Notes: a model not told the origin generated them from the letters alone. Shown: positions 25,142-34,360, counted from the stretch's first letter. The stretch is 60,421 nucleotides of DNA from CAZMRW01 sp964568805 (GCA_964568805.1 CAZMRW010000013.1:1-60421); one strand, 5' to 3'. Numbers and translations are program-made.

Positions 25142-26029
25142 ATGGCAATTTTTATCAACGAAAACACACGCATCATCGTTCAGGGTTTTACCGGAAAAAT
25201 CGGTTCTTTTCATGCACAGGACATGATCAACTACGGCTCGAAAGTCGTTGGCGGCGTCACTCCGGGCAAAGGCGGACAAACCCATTTGGGCTTGCCGGTA
25301 TTCAATACGGTCAAGGAAGCGGTGCAAAATACCGCCGCCGAAGCCAGCATCATCTTCGTACCGCCGGCTTTTGCCGCCGATTCGATCATGGAAGCGGCCG
25401 ACGCCGGCATCAAATACTGCGTGTCCATCACCGACGGCATTCCGACTCAGGACATGATGCGAGTCAAAAACTTCCTGCTGCGTTTTCACCCAAAAAAACG
25501 CATGATGTTGACCGGACCTAATTGCGCGGGCACCATCAGCCCGGGCCGTGCGATGCTGGGCATCATGCCGGGGCATATTTACATGCAGGGTAACGTCGGC
25601 ATTGTCGGCCGTTCCGGCACCTTGGGCTATGAGGCCGCCGATCAGATGAAACGCCTCGGTATCGGCGTGTCAACCTCTGTCGGCATCGGAGGCGACCCGA
25701 TCAACGGCAGTTCGCACCGCGATATTCTCGAAAAATTCGAACAGGATCCGGAAACAAAGATCGTCCTGATGATCGGAGAAATCGGCGGTCCGCAGGAAGT
25801 TGAGGCCGGTCTGTTTGCCAAAAAACACATGAGTAAACCGGTCGTCGCCTATATCGCTGGACTCACCGCCCCCGAAGGCCGGCGCATGGGCCATGCCGGA
25901 GCGATTATTTCGTCCGCCGGAGAAGGCGCCGCCGAAAAAGTGGCGATGCTGAAGGAACTCGGCGTTACCATCTGTCCGACGCCTGCGGCGATGGGGGCTA
26001 CGGTGGCTGACGTTCTGGCGAAGCTGTAA
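25142..26029 (+). CDS. mtkB: Malate--CoA ligase alpha subunit
   Basis: This is the CoA-binding subunit of malate thiokinase, carrying the phosphohistidine intermediate. The 295-residue product resembles SucD: TRIIVQGFTGKIGSFHAQD near residue 10, GPNCAGTISPG near residue 125, GTLGYEAADQMK near residue 160 and the active-site histidine motif RRMGHAGAIIS near residue 246. It completes the mcl-mtkA-mtkB operon, which together converts malate to acetyl-CoA and glyoxylate. AAGGAAACG precedes the ATG. Confidence 0.94.
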   Translation: MAIFINENTRIIVQGFTGKIGSFHAQDMINYGSKVVGGVTPGKGGQTHLGLPVFNTVKEAVQNTAAEASIIFVPPAFAADSIMEAADAGIKYCVSITDGIPTQDMMRVKNFLLRFHPKKRMMLTGPNCAGTISPGRAMLGIMPGHIYMQGNVGIVGRSGTLGYEAADQMKRLGIGVSTSVGIGGDPINGSSHRDILEKFEQDPETKIVLMIGEIGGPQEVEAGLFAKKHMSKPVVAYIAGLTAPEGRRMGHAGAIISSAGEGAAEKVAMLKELGVTICPTPAAMGATVADVLAKL

Positions 26030-26081
26030 TCGATAATGAAGCCGCCGTCCCCGGTTTATGCCTGGGGATGACGGTTATTGC

Positions 26082-26128
26082 GCCGGGTTCCAGAACGAAA
26101 CCCGGCATCTTGAAAAGGGAGTCGGGTT
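26082..26128. repeat. GAACGAAACCCGGC repeat with hairpins after mtkB
   Basis: GCCGGGTT (26082-26089) pairs with AACCCGGC (26099-26106); the latter can also partly pair with GTCGGGTT at 26121-26128. The core GAACGAAACCCGGCA is shared with the sga-hprA intergenic repeat. It lies between the converging mtkB and TIR genes and may act as a terminator. Confidence 0.5.
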
Positions 26129-26186
26129 CCTGCAAAACGTCAACACAGCCTGCGGACTCAGTGCGAAGGTTTCATCCATTTCATAA

Positions 26187-27107
26187 CTAAACCTGGAATC
26201 TGCGGACCGGTCGTGTCCACGCGTTAAATTCAATGTTCTCGGCGGCAAGAATGCCGTCGTGGAAATAAACCACCCAACCGCGGCCGTTCGGCGTGCTATC
26301 CGTAGTCCATATAAAATTTACGCCTTTCTGGAATACCGGATCAATATGAAAGTTATCATGAGTTTGTGGCTCCATCAGTGACATGGCTTCTTCCAGAGTC
26401 GGCAGCCGCCAATCATTAAAGCCGGCAAATATCTCGGCATTCAGACGGTTGATGTTGCTGGCGGCATCGGTTAGATTCATCGCGTCGAACCCGCCTTTTA
26501 GCCACATGAGCCCGGTGGCGTGGTCAACGACCACCACCTCACCACCGGAAACCTGAGGTTCGTATTGATGCGCGACGTCCTTTCCGCTCGCATTTCTTCT
26601 CTTTTCGTAGAAGCCTTGTTTGACGAGCATAACATCAACCTGATTGCTTGAGAGAATGGCAGGGGCACTTCTCAACTTGCTGGTTTGTGTGCTTGTTTTT
26701 GTCAGGTCCTGGCCCGCGATGCCAGCTTTGGCGGCGACGCCGTCGCATAGCGACTGAAATCCCTCGTGCATGGAATTGCCGTTCCAGCCGACCAAATTGG
26801 CTGTTTGCTTCCGGCGGAACTCAAGCGGGAGTATGACGCTGTCGATTAACGCAGGCACCAGCATGCCTCGTTCCACCGCTAACGCGGCCTCGTTTTTAAC
26901 CCACTCAGACGAAATCGAATGCTTCGACCACAGCACGACGATACTTTTCGCATTCTCCAGTTCGTGCTCAATCGCCTGATCGAAGCTCTGTCCGATGATG
27001 ATTTTGCGATCCCACCATACAGACCATCCGCGCGTCTCCAGAGCACTCGCCAACTTGGCAGCGTTCTCTCGATCTTCACTGGCGTAACTGATGAAAACGT
27101 CTGTCAT
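26187..27107 (-). CDS. TIR domain protein fused to a DUF1566 domain
   Basis: A 306-residue two-domain protein. The TIR domain (about residues 1-135) starts VFISYASEDRENAAKLA and keeps the WSVWWDRKIIIGQSFD loop and a glutamate at position 73 in SSEWVKNEAALA, the place of the catalytic glutamate in TIR NAD-cleaving enzymes. The C-terminal part (about 170-306) has DUF1566/Lcl-like motifs: TGLMWLKGG, NDWRLPTLEEAMSLM and FIWTTDS. No signal peptide is seen, so it is probably cytoplasmic. A GGAGAT site precedes the ATG. The enzymatic role and any partner are unknown; a defence or stress role is inference. Confidence 0.85.
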   Translation of the reverse strand: MTDVFISYASEDRENAAKLASALETRGWSVWWDRKIIIGQSFDQAIEHELENAKSIVVLWSKHSISSEWVKNEAALAVERGMLVPALIDSVILPLEFRRKQTANLVGWNGNSMHEGFQSLCDGVAAKAGIAGQDLTKTSTQTSKLRSAPAILSSNQVDVMLVKQGFYEKRRNASGKDVAHQYEPQVSGGEVVVVDHATGLMWLKGGFDAMNLTDAASNINRLNAEIFAGFNDWRLPTLEEAMSLMEPQTHDNFHIDPVFQKGVNFIWTTDSTPNGRGWVVYFHDGILAAENIEFNAWTRPVRRFQV

Positions 27108-27215
27108 TGATTATCTCCATAAGTCCCTCTGATATAGTCGTTAAACCGAAGCATTTCCGGTTAAAATATGGCCTATATACAAATGATATATATTCAGTGA
27201 TCGTCTTATTCTGCG

Positions 27216-28199
27216 CTACAGATTGCGTGTTACCGCATTGATCCAAACGCTCCTGAAATATTTCTGCGGGTGTTCTTTATCTTTGATGTCCTTGCAACGC
27301 ATTCCTTCCTTTCTTTCGATCGAACCATCATCGCTGAGAAGTTGAAATTGATTGTCCCGATTCGGATAAAACAAAACGCTTTCCGGGCGAAAATCGGACT
27401 GCAAGCCTGTTACTTCAATGGGTTCGGGATTTTCATCTTTGAGTCCTGACCAATGGAATAGAGAAAACTGATCGCTGCCATCATAGGCGCCCGCAATGAT
27501 GATAAATCGATTTTGACTTTCCCAATATTCAATGCTGCGGATTCCGAGACCGTTTAAATCAAGGTCTATAGGCTCGCCAAAAATTGCATGCTCTTTTTTC
27601 TTCTCGACTAATGCTTTCGGATTTGTCAGAGGCAAAAGTATGGCTTTGCCTTGAGGAATCGGGTTGCGGAAACCAATCAATATCTCTTTATCAGGTGTTG
27701 CGGCAAGCCCTTCTATGTTTAACCCTCCCTCTGCCTTGGGAGGCAATTTTTCTGCCGCTTCGAGTTGATAGTGATTTAACCGCTCATCCTTCAACATATC
27801 CTCAATAAGCCAGGTATAGGAATGCCCAACTTGTTTGAAGGCCATATCTCCACCGTCTATCGATAGTTGATTGGCAAAAAATTGATGACGTTCCGGCCTC
27901 AATTTACCTTCCTTGTTTCTTCCATGAGAGGTAATCCAGTAGATCATGCCGTCAAGTTGGGCCGCAGCTTCGATATCGACTTCCTTATTTTTGGGATTAT
28001 TATCGAAATAGTTGTTAATATCCCTTCCGGATAACCCGGAAACGGGCCCACCCGAACTGTCCGAACGATAGACTTTCAGGATATTGTCTTCATCATTGGC
28101 CACAACAAAATGCTGTTCATCCAGGGCAATAGCCCCTGAAGCATCACAGATTCCCTGATGTTCCAGTTCTTTCTCAACACTAAATTTGATTTTTTTCAT
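27216..28199 (-). CDS. DUF3616 family protein (predicted beta-propeller)
   Basis: A 327-residue protein with repeated strand-rich blocks typical of DUF3616: CDASGAIALDEQHFVVANDEDN near the N-terminus (two adjoining motifs), NIEGLAATPDKEILIGFRNP in the middle and GLGIRSIEYWESQNRFIIIAG later. Function of the family is not known. I chose the ATG at 28199, which has GAGAGG eight bases upstream; an in-frame start at 28220 would add seven residues overlapping that site. No signal peptide is evident. It is a single gene with about 110-130 bases on either side. Confidence 0.75.
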   Translation of the reverse strand: MKKIKFSVEKELEHQGICDASGAIALDEQHFVVANDEDNILKVYRSDSSGGPVSGLSGRDINNYFDNNPKNKEVDIEAAAQLDGMIYWITSHGRNKEGKLRPERHQFFANQLSIDGGDMAFKQVGHSYTWLIEDMLKDERLNHYQLEAAEKLPPKAEGGLNIEGLAATPDKEILIGFRNPIPQGKAILLPLTNPKALVEKKKEHAIFGEPIDLDLNGLGIRSIEYWESQNRFIIIAGAYDGSDQFSLFHWSGLKDENPEPIEVTGLQSDFRPESVLFYPNRDNQFQLLSDDGSIERKEGMRCKDIKDKEHPQKYFRSVWINAVTRNL

Positions 28200-28333
28200 C
28201 TGCGGCACCTCTCCAAGCATATGGGGCAGATCACATCTGCGTCGATTATTTCAAGGGACATAGGCCCTGTAAATGCAAAGGAGTGAAGGGATAATCCCGT
28301 GCATTTTGTGAAATTTTAGAAGCACCTAAAAGG

Positions 28334-29197
28334 TTATTTTTTTGCCACCGCCGAAAAAGTGTCGCAAGAGGCTATATCGCCGCTTTCCAGTCCTTTTCGA
28401 AGCCAAAAAGACCGTTGCTCCGATGTGCCGTGAGTAAATGATTCAGGGCTTATGGTTCTTCCTGCACTATGCAATAGACGATCATCGCCGATAGCCGAAG
28501 CGGCAGTAAGACCTTCATCGACATCTCCCGGCTCCAGCATGCGGCGGTATTTATCGGCATGGTGAGCCCATACCCCCGCCAAACAATCCGCCTGTAATTC
28601 CAGCAGAACGGACAGCGCATTGGCTTGAGCGGAATCGCTACGACTTTGCAACTGATGAACTTTGCCGGAGATGCCCAACAGATTTTGCACATGATGGCCG
28701 ACTTCATGTCCTATGACATAGGCTTGGGCGAAGTCGCCTGGGGCGCCCAAGCGGTCTAATTCCCGGAAGAATACCAGATCCAGGTAGACTTTTCTGTCGC
28801 CGGGACAATAAAAAGGTCCGGTGGCGGAAGAATTGAATCCGCACGCAGATGAAACCTGATCCGAAAACAACACCAGCTTCGGTTCCTGATAACGTTTGCC
28901 CATGCGCGGGAAAATCATAGTCCAGGTATCTTCGGTATCCGCCAAAATGGCCGATACAAATTGCGCGGATTCATCGTTGCCGGGCGCGGGTCCGGGGGAG
29001 ACCTCGCTTGTCAAACTATCACTGCCGCCCCCTTGCGATAACAATGCCAACAGTTCCAACGGGTTTTCTCCCAATGCGAAACCTATCAGCAAAATGACTG
29101 CCAGCATACCGGCGCTCAGTTTCATCCTTGGACCGCCGGTACGCATGCCGCGACGGTCCTCGACGTTATCGCTTTGTCTGCCTTTTTTCCACAACAT
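28334..29197 (-). CDS. Neutral zinc metallopeptidase, YpfJ family
   Basis: A 287-residue predicted membrane-anchored peptidase. The N-terminus (MLWKKGRQSDNVEDRRG) and one transmembrane helix (about residues 25-43) match the YpfJ family. The catalytic zinc motif is VIGHEVGHHVQNLLG near residue 165, with the downstream ELQADCLAGVWAHHAD providing the further conserved acidic residue. Substrates are not established. The conserved cysteines (ACGF, FYCPG) fit a periplasmic domain. Confidence 0.88.
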   Translation of the reverse strand: MLWKKGRQSDNVEDRRGMRTGGPRMKLSAGMLAVILLIGFALGENPLELLALLSQGGGSDSLTSEVSPGPAPGNDESAQFVSAILADTEDTWTMIFPRMGKRYQEPKLVLFSDQVSSACGFNSSATGPFYCPGDRKVYLDLVFFRELDRLGAPGDFAQAYVIGHEVGHHVQNLLGISGKVHQLQSRSDSAQANALSVLLELQADCLAGVWAHHADKYRRMLEPGDVDEGLTAASAIGDDRLLHSAGRTISPESFTHGTSEQRSFWLRKGLESGDIASCDTFSAVAKK

Positions 29198-29309
29198 ACT
29201 ATCTACCCGCTGAATCCAATGGCCAAAAATAATAAATTATCATTTTTTTCAAAAAATGACCTGACTATCTCAGCGGTTTTGTTTTTCAATGCGGATGTAT
29301 TGCTAATTG

Positions 29310-30011
29310 TCAAGGAATACGCAAATGTTGTCCGGGGGATATGCGATCCGGATTGCTCAAGATGTCGCGATTCGCATCGAAAATGCGTTGCCATTGATTG
29401 GCATCGTTGTAAAACTGTTTGGAAATCCTGGAAAGCGTATCGCCGCTGACGACGGTATAGGTTCGGCCAGCCGATGTTGCGGGTGCAGGTTCAGTGGCAG
29501 AAACAGGGCCTGAAGTAGTTGTGTGTTGTTCGATCTTGGATGATTGTTCTGCATCTTCTTTATTGCCAAAATAGGATGCCGCCGCTTTTGCCGCCACTGC
29601 GACTCCAATGCCTCCCAGAAGAACCTTGCCAAAAGTCGCCAGATTGCTGGATTCGGGTTCCTTGCCTTCCGGCGTCAATTGATCGACCATGGCCGGTAAA
29701 ACCTTTGAAAGCACCGAAGGAACTTCGGACTCAGGTATGCCTGCTTGCTGGGCCAGGGCTGCAATCTGGTCTTTGCCCAATACTTTGGACAATTGGTCAG
29801 GCTGTATGGTCTTGTTTCCTCCGGTGCCAATCCATGATGCTGCAACATCGCCCAACCCGGATTGTTGAAATTTGTTAACTAATCCACTAATTCCGCCCAT
29901 TGACTCCAACATTCCCAATGCGCCAGTCACTAAATTTTGGGATTGGGCTTCAGCTTGTCCCGGAGTATTCGCTCCGATGGCTGATTTGACTATTTCTGAA
30001 AAAATACTCAT
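29310..30011 (-). CDS. YidB-like (DUF937) protein with C-terminal LysM domain
   Basis: A 233-residue protein. The N-terminal part (about residues 1-125) has the DUF937/YidB pattern, including ALGMLESMGGISGLVNKFQQ, WIGTGGNKTIQPDQL and PSVLSKVLPAMVDQLTPEG. A short linker with a hydrophobic patch (about 130-150) leads to a C-terminal LysM domain (YTVVSGDTLSRISKQFYND ... ILSNPDRISPGQHLRIP), which would bind peptidoglycan. No signal peptide is apparent, so location is uncertain. AAGGAGAT precedes the ATG. The domain pairing suggests an envelope-associated stress role, by inference. Confidence 0.8.
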   Translation of the reverse strand: MSIFSEIVKSAIGANTPGQAEAQSQNLVTGALGMLESMGGISGLVNKFQQSGLGDVAASWIGTGGNKTIQPDQLSKVLGKDQIAALAQQAGIPESEVPSVLSKVLPAMVDQLTPEGKEPESSNLATFGKVLLGGIGVAVAAKAAASYFGNKEDAEQSSKIEQHTTTSGPVSATEPAPATSAGRTYTVVSGDTLSRISKQFYNDANQWQRIFDANRDILSNPDRISPGQHLRIP

Positions 30012-30116
30012 AGCGATCTCCTTGTGAAATTCCGATTGATAAAAAAATTTTTATACAGGCATTTGTCGGAATACAACAAGGACGGTTCCGACCTAAGTTA
30101 ACATGGTGCCCTATCT

Positions 30117-30425
30117 TCAAGAAAAAAGTGATTTCACGGAAGACGTAAACTTGTCCCAGCCTGTTTCCAATTTGGCGGATACCTCGTCCCATCCTTCTTC
30201 CAGGGAATCTTTAACGTCGTCCCATTTATCATCCGCAATGTCGGCAATTTCCATCGCTTTTGCCTTGGCCTGCTCAAGTTTGGGTTCCAGTTCATCGATT
30301 GCCGCACGGATGTCGTCGATCGCTTCCTGGGATTCGTCCATTGCCTTGTTTTTTAGCTCAGTCAATTTTGCCTGCTGTTCATCAATGGAGGTTTGAATTT
30401 TAGATAGCAGTTCGTCTTTGGTCAT
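30117..30425 (-). CDS. Small charged coiled-coil protein
   Basis: A 102-residue, highly helical protein with dense Lys/Glu/Asp heptads (DEQQAKLTELKNKAMDES, ELEPKLEQAKAKAMEIAD) and amphipathic C-terminal repeats (WDDVKDSLEEGWDEVSAKLE). It ends FTSSVKSLFS. It resembles amphipathic apolipoprotein-like or LEA-like stress proteins in composition only. I chose the ATG at 30425 because GGAG lies eight bases before it; an ATG at 30431 is too close to that site. The function is unknown. Confidence 0.7.
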   Translation of the reverse strand: MTKDELLSKIQTSIDEQQAKLTELKNKAMDESQEAIDDIRAAIDELEPKLEQAKAKAMEIADIADDKWDDVKDSLEEGWDEVSAKLETGWDKFTSSVKSLFS

Positions 30426-30767
30426 CGTCATATCTCCAAAAGGTTGGTATAGGTTTAATGAATCATAACGATACAACACCGGATCAAAAATCGATACCGG
30501 ATGAATACCAAAAGTTAGGTTTATAAAATGGGGTTTAGTTCATTGAGTATCAATAATTTCAAATTCCTTTCCAACGAGAAAAAGTACTGGCGGCGGGGAT
30601 GGGCAACCAATTGGCGGTTCGCTGCCAAACAGTTGGCAAAGTACTTTCCGCACAGCCTGAATGGCTATAGTACACTTTTGCCGTACACCGGCGGGTATTT
30701 GTTCCGACAAATATGGCCATTCGGTATACAATGTCACCTTCTTTAGTTACGTTTGCAATCAAAACAC

Positions 30768-31658
30768 ATGCAATTTCCAACCATCGAATCGTTTGTCGGC
30801 AACACGCCGTTGGTCAGACTGCAGCGGCTGCCCGGAGAGACCAGCAATACTCTTCTGGTCAAACTGGAGGGCAATAATCCGGCGGGATCGGTCAAAGACC
30901 GTCCGGCGCTCGGCATGATCAAGCATGCGGAGGCACGAGGCGAGATTAAGCCGGGCGACAGACTGATCGAAGCAACCAGCGGCAATACCGGCATCGCGCT
31001 GGCGATGGCGGCGGCCATTAAGGGGTATAAGATGACTCTGATCATGCCGGATAACATGAGCGAAGAGCGCCGGGCATCGATGAAGGCCTACGGTGCTGAA
31101 ATCATCCTGACCCCGGCCGCCGGCAGCATGGAAGCGGCGATCGATCTGGCCAGGGCGATGGAGGCCGAAGGCAAGGGACGGGTTCTGGATCAGTTCGCCA
31201 ATCCCGATAACCCCCGCGCGCATTACGAAGGCACCGGCCCTGAAATCTGGCGCGATACGCAGGGGACCGTCACGCATTTCGTCAGTTCCATGGGGACGAC
31301 GGGAACGATTATGGGCACGTCGAAATTTCTGAAAGAACAAAAGTCGGACATTCAGATAGTCGGTGTGCAGCCGGAAGGGGATTCCAAAATTCCCGGCATC
31401 AGGCGCTGGCCCGAGGAATATTTGCCGAAAATTTACCAGGCAGATCGCGTGGATAGAATAATCGAGGTGGATCAGTTATCGGCAGAAAACACCACGCGTG
31501 AGCTGGCGGCGAAAGAGGGGATCTTTGCCGGTGTTTCATCGGGTGGTGCAGTTCATGCGGCGTTACAGTTGTCCGGAGAAGTTGAAAATGCCATCATCGT
31601 GGTGATTGTCTGCGACCGTGGCGACCGCTATTTGTCGACAGGCGTTTTTCCCGGTTAA
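30768..31658 (+). CDS. cysM: Cysteine synthase B
   Basis: This PLP enzyme makes cysteine from O-acetylserine and sulfide or thiosulfate. The 296-residue product has the PLP lysine in NPAGSVKDRPALGM near residue 37, SGNTGIALAMAAAIKGYK near residue 68 and the phosphate-binding SSMGTTGTIMGTSKFL near residue 173. Length and the RRWPEEYLPKIY stretch favour CysM over CysK. I chose the ATG at 30768 (MQFPTIESFVGNTPL), the family start; a TTG at 30753 would add five residues. Confidence 0.92.
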   Translation: MQFPTIESFVGNTPLVRLQRLPGETSNTLLVKLEGNNPAGSVKDRPALGMIKHAEARGEIKPGDRLIEATSGNTGIALAMAAAIKGYKMTLIMPDNMSEERRASMKAYGAEIILTPAAGSMEAAIDLARAMEAEGKGRVLDQFANPDNPRAHYEGTGPEIWRDTQGTVTHFVSSMGTTGTIMGTSKFLKEQKSDIQIVGVQPEGDSKIPGIRRWPEEYLPKIYQADRVDRIIEVDQLSAENTTRELAAKEGIFAGVSSGGAVHAALQLSGEVENAIIVVIVCDRGDRYLSTGVFPG

Positions 31659-31715
31659 TTTCCGGAAAGTCGAAGCGCCGGGAGTGGCCAACGGTTATCG
31701 GCCGGCGCTGCTGCA

Positions 31716-33761
31716 ATGCGGATGATCAGGATTGTTCTGGCTGTTTTTGTGGTTTCCCTGAGTCCTGCCGCCAATGCGGCGGATCGTGTGTTGCTGGATA
31801 TTGCTGCGATAAACGCTCAAGGCTGGAAACTGCAGGGCGTGAACATCGCATTGACCGGATTGTCCGAAAGCAGTCAAAAACTGGTTTTGACGATAAATAC
31901 CTTAACCCTGCCGAAACCATTTGAGGATCTGCAGCTGGCCGATATCCGCTGTTTAGATTTTAGCTGGCAGAATAATGAAATCTGGTGCAGACAGGGCAGG
32001 GCGGCGATCCGCAGCAGGCAATGGCAGTCGCCGTCTACCGATTTTGTTTTTCATATCAGTGAACGCAGCAACTCATTCAAGCTGAAGGATTTGCGCCTGT
32101 TTGACGGCAAGCTGGCTGTGGATGCCGTCGAGCGGGGCGATCAGTGGCAGGTGCAAATCCAGGCCCGAGCCCTGGACGGTCGGATCATGCAAAAGTTGTG
32201 GCGGAAGGAGGCCGTCGATCTTAAAAACGGCACAATCAATCTTGATCTCAAGGCTGCCGGCAGTTTGACGGAGATTAACAGTTTTAATCTGTCCGGGGAA
32301 CTGAACGGCTTGACGCTGCAGGCAAAAGGAGGCCTGTTGGCTACGGAGGCATTAGCTCTGTCGACGACGTTAAATGCCCGCAACGATGGCGGTCTTTGGC
32401 ATTGGCAAAGCCAAAGCCGTTTGATCGGCGGCGGCCTTTATATCGATCCGGTCTATCTGGACGCAGCAGAACGCCCTATCGATCTGGATGCCTTTGGCGA
32501 TTGGCACGACAAAATGAATCTTGCCGAAATCAAGTCGGTACATTATCGCCATGCCGACACCGGGGATCTGACGGGCAGCGCGGTCATTCGAATCAAGGGG
32601 GGCGTCAGCGTTGAAAAAGCCGATCTGTCACTGAGCAGTGACGACCTGCAACGCTTTTCGTCATCCTATCTGAAGCCGTTTCTTGAGCAAACGGCATTTG
32701 ACGGCGTCACGCTGGCTGGCCGATTGCACAGCGATTTTTCGATAGTACAACACGCCGTGACATCTTTATCGGTCTTATTCAATAACCTGGACATCACGGA
32801 TGCCGAGGGTCGATTGGGGGTTTCAGGCGGGGCCGGCTCGATCTACTGGTCTAACGATGATGCATTTAAACAATCGTCTCAGTTGGCGTGGCGGAAACTG
32901 AAGCTGCGAGCCTTGCCGATAGGCGCAGCCAGACTTTCATTTTTGGCAAAAGCCAACACGGTCAGCCTGCTGGAAAAGGTCAGGCTGCCTTTTTTAGAAG
33001 GCCAAATCGTCATTAATCAATTTAACTGGCAGTGGGAAGAACAGCAGGAACCCAAGGTTTATTTTGAAGGCAATCTGAGTAATGTGTCGCTGGAACAATT
33101 GTCCAGGGAGCTGGACTGGACGCCGTTATCGGGCACCATCAGCGGCAAAATTCCCGGCGTTGAATACCGCGATAACACGCTGAAATTGGGCGGCGAATTA
33201 ATGATACAGGTGTTTGATGGCATCGTTAAAATCAAAGATCTCGCATTATCGGGATTATTTACCGATTTTCCAACGCTGGACGGCGAAATAGAAATAGACA
33301 ATCTGGATCTGGATCAATTAACCAGCAAGTTCGAGTTTGGCGGCATAACTGGCAGGTTATCGGGCTTCGTAAAAAATATGACGCTGGAAAACTGGAAGCC
33401 GGTTACTTTTTATGCCTGGCTGGGGACGCCGGATCATGATGACTCCAGGCACCGGATCAGCCAGAAAGCGGTAAAAAATATCGCCAGCATCGGCGGCGGC
33501 GGTGCAACGGATTTTCTGTCCAGAACGGTTTTGAGCCTGTTTGAAAACTTCGGCTATGACAAAATTGGCATGGGTTGCTATCTGCATAATGGCATTTGCC
33601 AGTTGATGGGCCTGGAGGCCACGCCAACGGGCTATGCCATTATCAAGGGCGGCGGTCTGCCCCGTATCGACGTGATCGGATATAATCCCCAGATTGACTG
33701 GGATACATTGGTGGAACGCTTAAAGCGTATTTCAACATCGGATGAAGTAATAATTGAATAA
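31716..33761 (+). CDS. ydbH: YdbH-like AsmA-type envelope protein
   Basis: A 681-residue secreted or membrane-associated protein with a Sec signal peptide (about residues 1-21, ending ANA) and a long beta-strand-rich body of repeated short strands, like the bridge-forming AsmA/TamB-like proteins. The C-terminal ~200 residues (EIEIDNLDLDQLTSKFEFGGITG ... MGCYLHNGICQLMG ... GLPRIDVIGY) match the YdbH/DctA-YdbH domain. E. coli YdbH is longer (about 880 residues), and works in phospholipid transport to the outer membrane with partner YnbE. Here a YdbL-like gene follows after 13 bases, supporting the family call. Confidence 0.75.
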   Translation: MRMIRIVLAVFVVSLSPAANAADRVLLDIAAINAQGWKLQGVNIALTGLSESSQKLVLTINTLTLPKPFEDLQLADIRCLDFSWQNNEIWCRQGRAAIRSRQWQSPSTDFVFHISERSNSFKLKDLRLFDGKLAVDAVERGDQWQVQIQARALDGRIMQKLWRKEAVDLKNGTINLDLKAAGSLTEINSFNLSGELNGLTLQAKGGLLATEALALSTTLNARNDGGLWHWQSQSRLIGGGLYIDPVYLDAAERPIDLDAFGDWHDKMNLAEIKSVHYRHADTGDLTGSAVIRIKGGVSVEKADLSLSSDDLQRFSSSYLKPFLEQTAFDGVTLAGRLHSDFSIVQHAVTSLSVLFNNLDITDAEGRLGVSGGAGSIYWSNDDAFKQSSQLAWRKLKLRALPIGAARLSFLAKANTVSLLEKVRLPFLEGQIVINQFNWQWEEQQEPKVYFEGNLSNVSLEQLSRELDWTPLSGTISGKIPGVEYRDNTLKLGGELMIQVFDGIVKIKDLALSGLFTDFPTLDGEIEIDNLDLDQLTSKFEFGGITGRLSGFVKNMTLENWKPVTFYAWLGTPDHDDSRHRISQKAVKNIASIGGGGATDFLSRTVLSLFENFGYDKIGMGCYLHNGICQLMGLEATPTGYAIIKGGGLPRIDVIGYNPQIDWDTLVERLKRISTSDEVIIE

Positions 33762-33774
33762 CCTGGAGAGTGTC

Positions 33775-34356
33775 ATGAAAAAATTAACGGTATTGGGAAC
33801 GTTATTGTTGGCCGCATGTGTCACCATTAATATTTATTTTCCTGCGGCCGCGGCTGAAAAAGCGGCTGACGAAATCATCAAGGATATACAGGATGTTGCA
33901 CCGAAACAAGTAGAACCCAAGTCAGGTCTGCCGGAAGGTCAGGCGGCCGTTTATCAGTGGCTGGATAATGCCATAAGCCTGTTTATTTCATCCGCGGCGG
34001 CGGCCGAAGCGGATTTGTCTATCGACAGCCCGGAAATCAGGAAGTTACGCGCATCCATGGAAAGCCGTTTTCCATCATTAAAGCCGCTTTATGATGCGGG
34101 CTTTATCGGCATCCAGGCGGACGGTTTTCTGACGGTCAGGGATGCCGCCAGTGTGCCGCTTAAAGACAAAAACAGAGTCAATAAACTGGTTGCCGCGGAA
34201 AATAAAGACCGGCAAAGTCTTTATCAGGCCATTGCCAATGCCAATGGCCATTCGGAGTGGTTTGCGCAAATTAAATCGACCTTCGCCGCTCGCTGGGTAA
34301 GCAATGCCCAGGCCGGCTGGTGGTATCAATCATCGGGTAGCTGGAAGCAAAAATAA
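33775..34356 (+). CDS. ydbL: YdbL-like DUF1318 lipoprotein
   Basis: A 193-residue protein with a lipoprotein signal peptide: a basic start MKKLTVLG, a hydrophobic core and lipobox LLAAC with the acylated cysteine at position 15. The following CVTINIYFPAAAAEKAADEII is characteristic of DUF1318/YdbL proteins. The C-terminal part (about 90-190) has the GFIGIQADGFLTVRD and VNKLVAAENKDRQSLYQAIA blocks of that family. I chose the ATG at 33775 because TGGAGAG precedes it and the signal peptide begins there. It forms an operon with the ydbH-like gene. No separate ynbE gene is present. Confidence 0.8.
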   Translation: MKKLTVLGTLLLAACVTINIYFPAAAAEKAADEIIKDIQDVAPKQVEPKSGLPEGQAAVYQWLDNAISLFISSAAAAEADLSIDSPEIRKLRASMESRFPSLKPLYDAGFIGIQADGFLTVRDAASVPLKDKNRVNKLVAAENKDRQSLYQAIANANGHSEWFAQIKSTFAARWVSNAQAGWWYQSSGSWKQK

Positions 34357-34360
34357 TTGT

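Noticed and set aside
23933..26029. Reading mtkA-mtkB as succinyl-CoA synthetase (sucCD)
   Set aside because: The gene pair directly follows malyl-CoA lyase and lies among serine-cycle genes, which fits malate-CoA ligase; no sucAB or other TCA genes are adjacent.
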